The notes: generated by a model not told the origin, from the letters alone. DNA of 64,000 bases from Sutcliffiella tianshenii (GCF_016908565.1 NZ_JAFBED010000006.1:248001-312000), one strand, 5' to 3'; positions 44,219 to 53,838 are shown, counted from the first letter of the stretch. Program-made: numbers and translations.

Positions 44219-44938
44219 ATGGAGAAAAACGTAAATATTCTTGTTGTGGACGACGAAGATAGAATCAGAAGGCTGTTGAGGATGTATCTGGAAAGAGAGA
44301 ACTATACAATCGAGGAAGCAGACAATGGGCACACTGCACTGGAGCTTGCACTTGAAAATGAATACGATGTCATTCTACTCGATATCATGATGCCAGGCAT
44401 GGACGGCATGGAGGTATGCAAGGAAATTCGTGAGAAGAAGGCTACCCCTATCATTATGCTGACTGCTAAAGGGGAAGAGACCAACCGCGTACAAGGGTTT
44501 GAAGTCGGAACGGATGACTACATAGTGAAACCATTCAGCCCAAGGGAAGTGGTGCTCAGGGTCAAGGCGTTACTCAGAAGATCATCCACCACCACTTTCC
44601 TGACAACGGAAACAACGACAAAGGATGTCATCGTGTTTCCTCATCTAACAATCGACAATGATGCACACCGGGTTACATCTGACGGCAATGAAGTCAACCT
44701 GACTCCAAAAGAGTATGAGCTTCTCTATTTTCTTGCAAAATCCCCCGACAAAGTTTTTGACAGGGAACAATTGTTGAAAGAAGTGTGGCAATATGAGTTC
44801 TTCGGGGATCTACGGACTGTCGATACGCATGTAAAACGCCTTCGTGAAAAGCTGAATAAAGTATCAGAGCCTGCTTCAAAAATGATTGTGACCGTATGGG
44901 GCGTCGGATACAAGTTCGAGGTCGGCAGTGACTCATGA
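44219..44938 (+). CDS. resD: Response regulator ResD
   Basis: The 239-residue OmpR-family regulator has a receiver domain (about 1-120) with acidic pocket residues in VVDDEDR, phospho-acceptor Asp in ILLDIMMPG near residue 57, and Lys in IVKPFSP near 105. A C-terminal winged-helix DNA-binding domain follows ([15 protein letters not shown] to VWGVGYKFE). It controls respiration and anaerobic genes with ResE. AGGAGGGG precedes the ATG. Confidence 0.95.
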   Translation: MEKNVNILVVDDEDRIRRLLRMYLERENYTIEEADNGHTALELALENEYDVILLDIMMPGMDGMEVCKEIREKKATPIIMLTAKGEETNRVQGFEVGTDDYIVKPFSPREVVLRVKALLRRSSTTTFLTTETTTKDVIVFPHLTIDNDAHRVTSDGNEVNLTPKEYELLYFLAKSPDKVFDREQLLKEVWQYEFFGDLRTVDTHVKRLREKLNKVSEPASKMIVTVWGVGYKFEVGSDS

Positions 44939-46704
44939 TTTGGAAAAGTGTCGTTGGTAAGCTTTGGCTTACCATTTTACTTTTAGTTTCCTTTGTCCTT
45001 TTTGTACTGACAATCCTGTTACTGGAGTTCTTCGAAAATTACCATGTCAGTGAAGCGGAAAAGGAATTGACAAAGGATGCAAAGAAAATATCCCTTATTC
45101 TCGAGCAGCATGCAGATAGTGAACAGGCGATGAGCATCGCTTGGGAGCTGGTGGATGAAGCGACAAGGGTGGTAGTGTTTTCGGAAAAGGATGACTATAG
45201 CCATTCCCCAAACGAATCACTCAGTCATCTTCCCGCTTCCTTTTTTCTTGATGATCCACAGCTGTCCCTTGTGTTCGAGGACCAGCCGATTGTGACGAAA
45301 AAAACCTATTTATCCGATGTTAATATAGACGATGAGATGTATGGGGAAATCATGATTGTAGGGATTCCATTACATCTGGATGAAAACAAGGATGGGGCCG
45401 TGTTTATTTACCAATCCTTGCTTGCCATCAAGGAAACTACGAAACAGACAACACAGCTCATTTTACTCGCAGCAGGGTTTGCCATTTTCCTTACAACGAT
45501 TTTTGCATTCTTCCTATCTACAAGAATAACTGCACCTCTCCGGAAAATGAGGGAAGCTGCATTTGAGATTGCACGTGGAAAGTTTGATACAAAGCTGCCG
45601 ATGCTCACACACGATGAAATCGGGGAGCTTGCGATGGCATTCAATCAGATGGGGCGTCAGCTGAAATTCAATATTAATGCATTGAATCAGGAAAAGGAGC
45701 ATTTGGCGAATATTTTAAGCTCGATGGCAGATGGTGTTATCACCTTGAACCGAGACGGCACGATCCTTGTCTCCAATCCTCCTGCAGAACGATTCTTGCA
45801 AGCCTGGTTCTACCAGGAAGGCAATGACAATGGGGAAGACCTTCCTTCAGAGGTTCGGGATATGTTCCAGCGGGCAGTTTCCATTGAAAAGGAACAGGCG
45901 ATTGAGCTCACCTATCAAGGTCGCACCTGGGTAATCGTGATGAGTCCGCTATACAGTCAGACATATATTCGCGGGGCAGTTGCCGTTATCCGGGATATGA
46001 CAGAAGAAAGAAGGCTCGATAAACTCCGCAAGGACTTTATCGCTAATGTATCGCATGAGCTCCGGACACCGATATCCATGCTGCAGGGATATAGTGAAGC
46101 AATCGTCGACGATATTGCCGGGACTGATGAAGAGAAAAAAGAGCTTGCCTCTGTCATTTATGATGAATCTCTTCGAATGGGAAGACTCGTCAACGACCTT
46201 CTTGACCTTGCCAGAATGGAAGCTGGCCATATTTTACTGAACTATGAACAAGCGAATGTTGCAGTATTTGTGGAAAAAATCATCCGCAAGTTTCAGGTGC
46301 TTTCAAAAGAAAAGAACATCAGCTTAAGTTACGAGATGACAGGGCAGGGCAAGATTGCATTTGATGTAGATCGTATGGAACAGGTTCTGACCAATCTGGT
46401 TGACAATGCGATCCGCCATACAGAAAATGGCGGGCAAATAGTGATTATCGTCAATTTGTCGGATCTGGGGCTTAAAATGGATGTGAAGGACTCTGGCCAC
46501 GGTATTCCTGAAGAGGATCTTCCATTTGTTTTTGAAAGATTCTACAAAGCTGATAAAGCACGGACAAGGGGAAGAGCCGGGACAGGCCTCGGGCTTGCCA
46601 TTGTAAAAAATATTGTGGAGGCGCATAATGGACAGATATCTGTCCATTCAAAATGGAATGAAGGAACGACATTTTCCATGTTTATTCCACGAACAATGAG
46701 TTAA
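44935..46704 (+). CDS. resE: Sensor histidine kinase ResE
   Basis: The 589-residue kinase has membrane helices at about 11-31 and 164-187 around an external sensor domain, a HAMP domain (about 188-245), a PAS domain (about 255-360), the phospho-acceptor H in [10 protein letters not shown] near 372, and an ATPase domain with [10 protein letters not shown] and GTGLGLAIV. Its ATG overlaps the resD stop (ATGA). It senses redox or NO-linked signals and phosphorylates ResD. Confidence 0.95.
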   Translation: MIWKSVVGKLWLTILLLVSFVLFVLTILLLEFFENYHVSEAEKELTKDAKKISLILEQHADSEQAMSIAWELVDEATRVVVFSEKDDYSHSPNESLSHLPASFFLDDPQLSLVFEDQPIVTKKTYLSDVNIDDEMYGEIMIVGIPLHLDENKDGAVFIYQSLLAIKETTKQTTQLILLAAGFAIFLTTIFAFFLSTRITAPLRKMREAAFEIARGKFDTKLPMLTHDEIGELAMAFNQMGRQLKFNINALNQEKEHLANILSSMADGVITLNRDGTILVSNPPAERFLQAWFYQEGNDNGEDLPSEVRDMFQRAVSIEKEQAIELTYQGRTWVIVMSPLYSQTYIRGAVAVIRDMTEERRLDKLRKDFIANVSHELRTPISMLQGYSEAIVDDIAGTDEEKKELASVIYDESLRMGRLVNDLLDLARMEAGHILLNYEQANVAVFVEKIIRKFQVLSKEKNISLSYEMTGQGKIAFDVDRMEQVLTNLVDNAIRHTENGGQIVIIVNLSDLGLKMDVKDSGHGIPEEDLPFVFERFYKADKARTRGRAGTGLGLAIVKNIVEAHNGQISVHSKWNEGTTFSMFIPRTMS

Positions 46705-46801
46705 TATGTTTAACCTTAGCGAAAAATCTTGTTTACTATGAAACATTTTCTTGTCAGCAAGCGGCATATTGTGTAATATGAAAACTAGTTAACTGAATAG
46801 T

Positions 46802-46985
46802 TTAAAGATGTTGGTGTCACCTCGGTGACTTAAAAGGGAATTTGGTGCAAGACCAAAACTGTCCCCGCAACTGTAAATGTGGACGAAATGAGATTACCAC
46901 TGTATGACCGGCTTGAAAGATCAGGTTGCCATACGGGAAGGCTCAAAGTAGGGTGAAGCATGAGTCAGTAGACCTGCCAATTGTC
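46802..46985 (+). ncRNA. Cobalamin riboswitch
   Basis: The RNA has the ordered B12 elements: a GGTGTCACCTCGGTGAC stem region, GGTGCAAGACC, the B12-box CCCGCAACTG with AGTCAGTAGACCTGCC at the 3' side, and the loop sequences around GACCGGCTTG. It lies upstream of an intrinsic terminator and of a lipoprotein and ECF transporter gene. AdoCbl binding is expected to switch expression off. Confidence 0.94.
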
Positions 46986-47061
46986 TAAACTTAGTTTCAA
47001 TGCTTCGGGGGTTGAGTGAGAGAGACGGCGTTTATTTGTTCGTGCTTTTTTTGCCGTTTAC

Positions 47062-47093
47062 ACCTCATCCACCATACAGGATGAGGTTTTTTA
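47062..47093 (+). terminator. Terminator controlled by the cobalamin riboswitch
   Basis: ACCTCATCC and GGATGAGGT form a perfect stem with an 8-base loop and a T run, 80 bases before the lipoprotein gene. Confidence 0.85.
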
Positions 47094-47172
47094 TTTGGAT
47101 CTGAGGAGAGTTAACAACAAGAGGGGACATTTTTTGCTTGGCCTATTACATACATAAGGGGAAATGAGACAG

Positions 47173-47586
47173 ATGAAAAAGTTTTTATTAACACTGATTG
47201 CGGCTTTGACAATTGCATTAGCAGGATGTGGCACTGGGGGAAATAGTACGAACAGCAACTCGGCTGCTGATGCCCCAAAAGAAGAGCAACAAGAACAACT
47301 CGAAACCACCATCAAGCTTACAAAGGATGGAGAAGAATCTATCAGCGAGAAAACGGTGGAATTTGAAGAAGGCGAATCATTGATGGAAGTAATGGAACGC
47401 AACTTCGAATTGACCTTGGATGACAGCAAGGAGTTTATCGTAGGTATTGATGGGCTTGAATCTGATACAGCGAAATCCTATTTCTGGACGTATAAGGTAA
47501 ATGAAGAAGAAATCATGGTCGGTGCCAAAGAATATATGCTTAAGGCGGATGATGTTGTACACTTCGACTATGCAAAGTGGGAATAA
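47173..47586 (+). CDS. DUF4430 lipoprotein, probable cobalamin-binding
   Basis: The 137-residue protein has a lipoprotein signal peptide with lipobox LAGC (Cys19), a Ser/Asn and Gln/Glu-rich linker to about 45, then one DUF4430 domain (SLMEVMERNFEL, YFWTYKVNEEEIMVGA), which resembles the C-terminal lobe of transcobalamin. The B12 riboswitch upstream supports cobalamin binding at the cell surface. ATG at 47173 is 10 bases from AAGGGG; ATG 47164 is too close. An ECF S component follows after 3 bases. Substrate binding is inferred, not shown. Confidence 0.75.
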   Translation: MKKFLLTLIAALTIALAGCGTGGNSTNSNSAADAPKEEQQEQLETTIKLTKDGEESISEKTVEFEEGESLMEVMERNFELTLDDSKEFIVGIDGLESDTAKSYFWTYKVNEEEIMVGAKEYMLKADDVVHFDYAKWE

Positions 47587-47589
47587 GGA

Positions 47590-48090
47590 ATGCCAACTAA
47601 AAAGCTCGCTTTATTAGGAGTGCTCATCGCTCTATGCGTTGTGGGGCGGATCGCATTCGCCTCTATCCCTAATGTGCAGCCTGTTACGGCGATCATCATC
47701 ATCTGCTCCTTTTGGATGGGACCGGTGACAGGATTGATTCTCGCTGCAGGAAGTACGGTTGCCACCAATATGGTACTGGGAAGCGGCACCTGGACGATCA
47801 CTCAGATCATCGCATGGTCGGTCATCGGGTTGATGAGCGGATTGATCGGTAAATGGTTTCAAAAGACACCCGTTGTCATACTGGCAATCTATGCAGGCTT
47901 GTGTGGACTTTTGTACGGTTTTGTCATGTCACTTGAACGCTTGGTAGTAGGAAAGCTTTTTTGGCCCTATTACCTTGCAGGCATCCCGTTCGATGTGAAC
48001 CATGCTATCGGGAATGTGATATTTTTCATGGTACTCTTTCCGGTATTATCGAGGCTGCTGAAGGAACGTGCGGCATATATGATTCAATGA
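47590..48090 (+). CDS. ECF transporter S component, probable cobalamin uptake
   Basis: The 166-residue protein is hydrophobic with five or six membrane segments and the ECF S-component pattern near the start (LALLGVLIALCVVGRIAF with small residues in the first helix). The B12 riboswitch upstream and the adjacent DUF4430 lipoprotein suggest cobalamin or a precursor as substrate, in the manner of CbrT/CblT-type S components. No energising ATPase or T component is encoded beside it, so it would use the shared EcfAA'T module. Confidence 0.75.
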   Translation: MPTKKLALLGVLIALCVVGRIAFASIPNVQPVTAIIIICSFWMGPVTGLILAAGSTVATNMVLGSGTWTITQIIAWSVIGLMSGLIGKWFQKTPVVILAIYAGLCGLLYGFVMSLERLVVGKLFWPYYLAGIPFDVNHAIGNVIFFMVLFPVLSRLLKERAAYMIQ

Positions 48091-48101
48091 GCACGAAGGG
48101 G

Positions 48102-48129
48102 AGCCCTTTAAGAAGGGCTTCTTTTTCTT
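48102..48129 (+). terminator. Terminator after the ECF S-component gene
   Basis: AGCCCTT and AAGGGCT form a perfect stem with a TAAG loop, followed by TTCTTTTTC. The stretch 48130-48323 shows nothing else that I can support. Confidence 0.75.
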
Positions 48130-48348
48130 TGTCCTTCTTTGAGACCTTGTCCCAAAAATCGGGAAATCACAACAAAAAAGGTGCAGAAAGACCCCTATTA
48201 AGTAGTCAGTACCTACATTATAATGGAACAAAATAGAGTGATTCTTCTGTTTTACATATAAAAGTGTCCTGCATCATGGATGAGAATAAATTCCTAAAAA
48301 TTCCTAAAAGAATATAGCCAAACTGTAACTTTTGTCATATATTTGTAA

Positions 48349-48375
48349 TGTAACTTTTTTAATATAGTATACGAC
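48349..48375 (+). promoter_or_regulatory. Sigma-X type promoter (autoregulation) of sigX
   Basis: TGTAAC, 17 bases, CGAC is the signature of ECF sigma-X promoters in Bacillus. A second TGTAAC lies 25 bases upstream at 48324-48329. Confidence 0.75.
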
Positions 48376-48399
48376 TAATCTAATGAACGGAGGGAAAGG

Positions 48400-48936
48400 A
48401 TGAATACGGTTTTTCAAGAGCTCTATGAAAAATATCACCATGATGTCTTTCAGTTTTTATTTTATATGGTAAAAAACAAAGAGCAAGCCGAGGACCTCGT
48501 TCAAGAAGTTTATATAAAGGTTTTGCGTTCTTACGATCGGTTTGAAGGGAAGAGCAGTGAGAAAACATGGCTGTTTTCGATAGCCAAGCACGTTGCGATC
48601 GATTCTTTCCGGAAGCAGAAGGGTTGGAAAAGTAAACTACTTGAAACTTTTGACTGGAGTACACAACAGGTGAAAGATCATGCACCGCTGCCTGAAGAGA
48701 TAGCACTACAAAATGAACAGGTTCAACAAATGTACCGATGCCTGGATAAATGTAAGATGGATCACCGTCTAGTCTTAATCCTGCGGTACATACAAGCCTT
48801 ATCGATCCAAGAAACAGCCCAAATATTGGGTTGGACGGAAAGTAAGGTGAAAACGACTCAACATAGGGCTTTAAAAGTTTTGAAGGCTCATATGGAAGAA
48901 CTCCAAGAGAAAGGGGGGAACAGTAATGCGTCATAA
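48400..48936 (+). CDS. sigX: ECF sigma factor SigX
   Basis: The 178-residue ECF factor has region 2 (about 8-75, AEDLVQEVYIKVLRSYDRFEG in part, TWLFSIAKHVAIDSFR) and region 4 (about 110-165, LSIQETAQILGWTESKVKT). Its position after resE and before an anti-sigma gene identifies it as SigX, which answers envelope stress and changes cell-surface charge. The stop overlaps rsiX. A sigma-X-type promoter 25 bases upstream of the start indicates autoregulation. Confidence 0.9.
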   Translation: MNTVFQELYEKYHHDVFQFLFYMVKNKEQAEDLVQEVYIKVLRSYDRFEGKSSEKTWLFSIAKHVAIDSFRKQKGWKSKLLETFDWSTQQVKDHAPLPEEIALQNEQVQQMYRCLDKCKMDHRLVLILRYIQALSIQETAQILGWTESKVKTTQHRALKVLKAHMEELQEKGGNSNAS

Positions 48937-50221
48937 ACAGCGTTTGGAGGAAGAACAACTCGAAAAGCTTTTACGGCAGATGCCGAGAGTGAAAGATGAC
49001 CGTGACCCAAAACAAATATTCAGAGAAGTACATGTTGCGCTAAATAAGAAGCCGCGCTCCTTCAACGTGATGCCTGCGCTTGCATTGGCCGCCGCCATAT
49101 TGATTTTTGCCATTATCTCACCTTTATTCCTGCAGAACATGAACAGCTCCAATACTTCTATGGATCAGGCATCAGAGCATTCAAACAGGGCTGGCGTCAT
49201 GGAAAGTGCCGAGCGGGATGATTCCGGGGGCATAGCTGAAAAAGAGAGCGTTGGAATACAAAGTATAGATGAAGATGCAATGAAATCAAACGAAGAATCA
49301 GAAGTTGCATTGGATGATACGGAAAAGTCTGATGATAATGATTTCGCTGCACTGTCAGATGAACAACCGACCTTTGTGGTATCCAGTGTGATGGAAGAAA
49401 CGGAAAATGTCATCACAATCGGAGTGTCTGCAAAGGACGCCATGTCCAATGATGGAGCATTCAGTTTTCCGGTTTCCGTTGTTGTACCAAAAACAGATGA
49501 AGAGTCTTACATTAATGATCTGGAGAAAATCCGCTACGAACTGGATTATGAAAAATTAGGATTGAGCGTCCCTCATCTTAATGATGGCGCTGTAATCACC
49601 GCTGAGGAAAACGAGGACGGAACGAAGAAAGCAAAGATTGAAGTGGGTTCTCTATATAGAGGATACTCGAGCACTCAAAGTTTTACGTTTGCCGATCAGG
49701 TTGCCGAAACATTTCGCTTGCACTTTACCACGGTGGAATATACGAACAATGGCAGCAGTAAAAACGTTGAAATGGCTGGCGATGTGAAGAATGGGCCGGA
49801 GGATTTGCAAAAGCTGAGGAAAAAAGCATATCTAAAATACAAAGGCACTCAGGATGGTCCGACATTTCTTGTCCTGTCCCAAAAGGACTATGTAGACGTC
49901 CAAGAGGCCATGAAGGCGATGAAAACAGCTCCTGATCAGGATTCCGATAGCAGGATTGAAGCTTCGGTACCAAAAACGATAGAAATCACCAGCCTCCAAG
50001 CAGAGGATGATCTTGTGAAGATAGTGCTTTCTCCGGAGAGCATTCTCGAAAATACGGAAGAGACCATTTTCGCCTTGGAAGCTATGATGATGACAGCAAA
50101 AGAGTTCGGGTTTAAAAAGGTTGTTTTTGAAACCGTCCAGAGCGGAAGTGTGGGGAATGTCCCGCTAAATGAAGCTGTCGAGGTGCCTCTTGCACCTAAT
50201 CCAATTTCATATCCCCGATAA
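48926..50221 (+). CDS. rsiX: Anti-sigma-X factor RsiX
   Basis: The 431-residue protein has a cytoplasmic N-terminal segment of about 50 residues, a membrane helix at about 51-71, a Ser/Glu/Asp-rich extracellular linker and a large extracellular C-terminal region. It overlaps sigX by 11 bases, so synthesis is coupled. This is the arrangement of RsiX, which holds SigX at the membrane. The overall length is above that of B. subtilis RsiX. Confidence 0.85.
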   Translation: MRHKQRLEEEQLEKLLRQMPRVKDDRDPKQIFREVHVALNKKPRSFNVMPALALAAAILIFAIISPLFLQNMNSSNTSMDQASEHSNRAGVMESAERDDSGGIAEKESVGIQSIDEDAMKSNEESEVALDDTEKSDDNDFAALSDEQPTFVVSSVMEETENVITIGVSAKDAMSNDGAFSFPVSVVVPKTDEESYINDLEKIRYELDYEKLGLSVPHLNDGAVITAEENEDGTKKAKIEVGSLYRGYSSTQSFTFADQVAETFRLHFTTVEYTNNGSSKNVEMAGDVKNGPEDLQKLRKKAYLKYKGTQDGPTFLVLSQKDYVDVQEAMKAMKTAPDQDSDSRIEASVPKTIEITSLQAEDDLVKIVLSPESILENTEETIFALEAMMMTAKEFGFKKVVFETVQSGSVGNVPLNEAVEVPLAPNPISYPR

Positions 50222-50247
50222 AAAGCGTGCAGACTGCACGCTTTTTT
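50221..50247 (+). terminator. Terminator after rsiX
   Basis: AAAGCGTGCA and TGCACGCTTT form a perfect 10-bp stem with a GAC loop and a T run. Confidence 0.9.
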
Positions 50248-50334
50248 CTATTTTTCAAAAACCTTCTACATATAAAACAGATAAATGCAAAAGCTAAATT
50301 ATGGATTTTTATATGTTTTATTAGGAGGTTGTCT

Positions 50335-51621
50335 ATGTTAAGTATCATCGTTGGACTTGCACTGCTTATGCTGCTTGCCTACTTCGGCTGGTCGATCATC
50401 TGGATCGCACCCCTTGTTTCTGGCGTAGTGGCACTGCTTAGCGGACTGGATTTATTACCTGCATATACAGATACCTATATGACCGGATTTGTAGAATTTG
50501 CAAAGAAATGGTTTCCTGTTTTTCTTCTAGGGGCGATTTTTGGAAAGCTGATGGAGGATACGGGGGCTGCTCAGTCTGTTGCATATAGGATTACAAGGAT
50601 CCTCGGTAAAAAACGGGCTATCCTTGGAGTTTTGATTGCGGCAGCTGTATTGACATATGGTGGAGTAAGTCTGTTTGTAGTGGTATTCGCCATCTACCCA
50701 CTCGCAATTGCACTATTCCGTGAGGCGGACATCTCACGCAAGCTGCTTCCTGGAACATTTGCCCTGGGTGCTTTCACATTTACCATGACAGCATTGCCGG
50801 GAACACCACAAATCCAGAACCTGATTCCCATTCCTTATTTTAAGACCACTCCTCTTGCTGCTCCTATCATGGGAATCGTTGCTGCCTTGATCATGGCAGT
50901 TGGAGGCTATCTTTATCTGAAATGGCGAGAGGGCAGGTTGACAAAGAAAGGAGATACGTTTGATGAACCGAAAGGAGATCAGGAAGTAAAATCCGTCAAT
51001 AAGGATGAGTTGCCGAACTGGATACTCTCATTTATCCCATTGATCATCGTTGTGGTCACACTCAACTTCTTGAAATGGGACATCATTCCTTCCCTAATTG
51101 TTGGGACGCTTGCGATAATGCTGCTTAATATCAAAAAATATAAAAGGTTTATCGGAGCGATCAATGGCGGTGCTGCCGGCTCCGTTATGGCCATAATCAA
51201 TACAAGTGCGGCTGTCGGGTTTGGTGCTGTCGTCACTGCTGCGCCTGGCTTTGAGACCATGACCGATTTGCTGCTGGGAATCAAAGGCAACCCTCTTATA
51301 TCAGAAGCCATTGCCGTACAGGTCCTGGCGATGATCACGGGTTCTGCATCTGGAGGAATGGGGATTGCACTTGAAGCTTTGGGAGATCAGTATTATCAGC
51401 TCGCCCAATCGAGTGGCGTGTCCCCTGAGGCTTTTCATCGTATTGCAGCCGTAGCTTCAGGCGCATCGATCCTGCCGCATAATGGGGCTTTGCTGACACT
51501 CTTCTCAGTAACCGGGATGACTCATAAAGACTCTTACAAGGACATTGCGGTAGTGGCACTTCTTGTTCCCACGATTGCACTGATTGTATCAATCATTTTG
51601 GCAAGTATAGGCATTATGTAA
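50335..51621 (+). CDS. GntP family permease
   Basis: The 428-residue protein is a multi-pass transporter of the GntP family, with about 12 hydrophobic segments and a central hydrophilic loop near residues 195-225 (KKGDTFDEPKGDQEVK). The family carries gluconate and related hydroxy acids. A 3-hydroxybutyrate dehydrogenase gene follows after 23 bases, as with yxjC and yxjF of B. subtilis, so 3-hydroxybutyrate is a likely substrate. AGGAGG lies just before the ATG at 50335; the frame is open to 50227 but that part has no site. Confidence 0.85.
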   Translation: MLSIIVGLALLMLLAYFGWSIIWIAPLVSGVVALLSGLDLLPAYTDTYMTGFVEFAKKWFPVFLLGAIFGKLMEDTGAAQSVAYRITRILGKKRAILGVLIAAAVLTYGGVSLFVVVFAIYPLAIALFREADISRKLLPGTFALGAFTFTMTALPGTPQIQNLIPIPYFKTTPLAAPIMGIVAALIMAVGGYLYLKWREGRLTKKGDTFDEPKGDQEVKSVNKDELPNWILSFIPLIIVVVTLNFLKWDIIPSLIVGTLAIMLLNIKKYKRFIGAINGGAAGSVMAIINTSAAVGFGAVVTAAPGFETMTDLLLGIKGNPLISEAIAVQVLAMITGSASGGMGIALEALGDQYYQLAQSSGVSPEAFHRIAAVASGASILPHNGALLTLFSVTGMTHKDSYKDIAVVALLVPTIALIVSIILASIGIM

Positions 51622-51644
51622 TATAGATGAAGGAGGAAAAGTAA

Positions 51645-52421
51645 ATGGTACAGGATAAGGTGGTCTTTATAACTGGTGCAGCCCAGGGAATCGGATATGA
51701 GGTGGGGGAACGTTTTGCAGAAAATGGAGCAAAGGTGGCCCTCTCCGATATCAATGATGAAGGAGTTCAAAAGGCGGCAAAGCAGCTTTCCGATAAAGGT
51801 TACGATGTAATTGGCGTCAAATGCGATGTGACCAATGAGGAAGAAGTAAAATCTGCCCTCAGTCATACACATGAACATTTCGGTTCGTTGGATATTCTCA
51901 TCAACAATGCCGGTATGCAGCATGTAGCACCGATTGAGGAGTTTCCAACAGAAAAGTTCGAGCTGCTGATCAGAATCATGCTTACCGCACCATTCCTTGC
52001 AACAAAGCATGTGTTCCCGCTAATGAAGGAAAAAGGATTTGGACGCATCATCAATATGTCTTCCATCAACGGATTGATAGGGTTTGCAGGGAAAGCTGCT
52101 TATAACAGCGCCAAGCATGGGGTTATCGGTCTGACAAAGGTATCCGCTCTGGAGGGGGCTGCCGAAGGGATTACCGTCAATGCGCTATGCCCTGGCTATG
52201 TGGATACGCCTCTCGTAAGAAACCAGCTTCAGGATTTGGCAAATACGAGAAAGATTCCTTTGGAAAAAGTGCTGGAACAGGTCATTTACCCACTAGTTCC
52301 TCAACAGCGCCTTTTGACTGTGGATGAGATTGCAGACTATGCCCTCTTCCTGGCTAGCGATAAAGCAAAGGGAGTAACAGGTCAGGCAGTTGTGATGGAC
52401 GGTGGATATACAGCACAATAA
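51645..52421 (+). CDS. bdhA: 3-Hydroxybutyrate dehydrogenase (SDR family)
   Basis: The 258-residue short-chain dehydrogenase has the NAD motif TGAAQGIG near residues 10-17, NNAGMQHVAPIEEF near 87-100, catalytic Ser near 139 (MSSINGL), Y152 and K156 in AAYNSAKHG, and PGYVDTPLV near 183-191. The segments around NAGMQHVAPIEEF and NALCPGYVDTPLVRNQ are characteristic of D-3-hydroxybutyrate dehydrogenase, which makes acetoacetate. It forms an operon with the upstream permease. AAGGAGG precedes the ATG. Confidence 0.88.
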   Translation: MVQDKVVFITGAAQGIGYEVGERFAENGAKVALSDINDEGVQKAAKQLSDKGYDVIGVKCDVTNEEEVKSALSHTHEHFGSLDILINNAGMQHVAPIEEFPTEKFELLIRIMLTAPFLATKHVFPLMKEKGFGRIINMSSINGLIGFAGKAAYNSAKHGVIGLTKVSALEGAAEGITVNALCPGYVDTPLVRNQLQDLANTRKIPLEKVLEQVIYPLVPQQRLLTVDEIADYALFLASDKAKGVTGQAVVMDGGYTAQ

Positions 52422-52430
52422 AAGACGATC

Positions 52431-52467
52431 AGAGGTCGCCCGCTTGTTGGCGCCTCTATTTATTTTT
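52431..52467 (+). terminator. Terminator after bdhA
   Basis: AGAGG and CGCC pair with GGCG and CCTCT around an unpaired T, with an A/T-rich tail ending in TTTTT. Confidence 0.75.
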
Positions 52468-52535
52468 GTTCTTGTTTTAACGATTAATGCTTTAAGAATA
52501 GTGCTGGTCTAAAGATAAAGTGTCAACATTAAACA

Positions 52536-52672
52536 CCCTGTTGGTCTCCGTTTCAGGTGTTCGCTTTCCGCGGGCGGCCTCGGGAGCCTCCTCGGCGCTT
52601 TTGCGCCTGCGGGGTCTCCCTTGACACGCTGCTCCCGCAGGAGTCTCACACCCTCCACTCCAACCAACAGGG
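52536..52672 (-). repeat. Dispersed palindromic repeat, copy 3 (minus orientation)
   Basis: Ends CCCTGTTGGT and ACCAACAGGG are inverted repeats. By eye the reverse complement differs from copy 6 (61797-61933) at about ten of 137 positions. It is the outer part of the left arm of the inverted pair. Confidence 0.88.
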
Positions 52673-52794
52673 GGTGACTCATAGTAAGAAATTTGCCTTA
52701 CTTACTAAAGGATCAAAAATTGCATTTTATCTTAACTTTTCGTTTCAGTAGCGATTGGGACTCTTCCTAACTGCAAATATTTTTAAACCACTGA

Positions 52795-52915
52795 GTTGAT
52801 TGGAGCGGAGGACACTTGACTCCTGCGGGAAAGTAGAGGGCATGGGAGACCCCACAGGCGAAGTGGAGGCTCCCATCCGTCCCCGGGGAATCTTGTGTGC
52901 GCAGCGGAAATCAAC
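52795..52915 (+). repeat. Dispersed palindromic repeat, copy 4
   Basis: GTTGATT and AATCAAC bound a core with GACTCCTGCGGG and GGGAGACCCCACAGG. It matches the reverse complement of copy 5 (61576-61699) closely. Between copies 3 and 4 (52673-52794) lies about 120 bp that also has a diverged counterpart between copies 5 and 6. Confidence 0.88.
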
Positions 52916-53024
52916 GGGCTACATTTAAAGTATATATTTATTAATTTATCATCAAGATTTAGAAAAGAGACATTTCCTCCGTGATCCATAGTATAATGGT
53001 TGAAACCGATTGGAGGGACGAGCA

Positions 53025-53837
53025 ATGCTGACCGATTATCACAACCATTTGGAAAGAGGAACATTGACACTGGATTACCTGGAGAAATTTATCGAAGTGG
53101 CTAAGTTGAACGGAATTGAAGAATTGGGAATATCCGAGCATGCCTATCATTTTTACCAAACAAAGGATATCCTGAGCAACCCTTGGGTGGAGGAACGCCG
53201 TTTCTATGATATGGAGGACTACTATGGTCTGTTCAAGCAAGCATGGAACAAGGGGCACCATTTAAAATTCAGCATTGAAATGGATTATACACCAGGAAAG
53301 CATAAGGAAATGCAAAAGTTCATCGAATCCTATCCTTTTGATTATGTGATTGGTTCCATCCATTGGGTGGGTGATTTTGGAATAGATCTTGCGGAGTTCA
53401 GGAAAGAGTGGGACAGAAGGGATACATATGAAGTATATGAAAAGTACTTTGACCAGGTCGTAACCCTAGCCGAGTCAAATCTCTTTGATATCATCGGACA
53501 TCTTGATCTTGTGAAAATATTTAAATATGTTCCAAAAGAAGAGGAATTTCTCTTGGCCCAATATGATAGGGCAACAACGGCACTGGCCAATTCAAAAACA
53601 TGTGTGGAGATCAGTACCGCAGGACTCCGAAAGCCTGTTGGCGAACTATATCCCGATAAACGCCTTTTGCAGATGTGCCATCAAAAAGGAGTGCCGATTG
53701 TACTATCATCGGATGCCCATATCCCTGAACATGTCGGATGCGACTATGATCAGGCGGTAGCCCTTGCCAAAGAGGTGGGCTACCGAACCATCATGATATT
53801 TGACAAAGGTGAAAGAAAAGAAGTCGAACTGGGCTGA
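53025..53837 (+). CDS. PHP-domain histidinol-phosphatase-like protein
   Basis: The 270-residue protein has a single PHP domain with metal motifs DYHNHLE near residues 4-10, SEHAYHF near 33-39, IGSIHWVGD, GHLDLVK near 160 and SSDAHIPEH near 230-238. It resembles HisJ-type histidinol phosphatases, but no histidine genes are nearby, so the substrate is uncertain. GGAGGGAC precedes the ATG at 53025. It converges on serA with one base between the stop codons and no terminator. Confidence 0.82.
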   Translation: MLTDYHNHLERGTLTLDYLEKFIEVAKLNGIEELGISEHAYHFYQTKDILSNPWVEERRFYDMEDYYGLFKQAWNKGHHLKFSIEMDYTPGKHKEMQKFIESYPFDYVIGSIHWVGDFGIDLAEFRKEWDRRDTYEVYEKYFDQVVTLAESNLFDIIGHLDLVKIFKYVPKEEEFLLAQYDRATTALANSKTCVEISTAGLRKPVGELYPDKRLLQMCHQKGVPIVLSSDAHIPEHVGCDYDQAVALAKEVGYRTIMIFDKGERKEVELG

Positions 53838-53838
53838 C

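Noticed and set aside
47961-48236. 91-codon frame overlapping the ECF S-component gene
   Set aside because: It is an out-of-frame shadow of the transporter gene and runs through its terminator.
52557-52751. 64-codon frame after bdhA
   Set aside because: It lies over repeat copy 3; the composition is that of the repeat.
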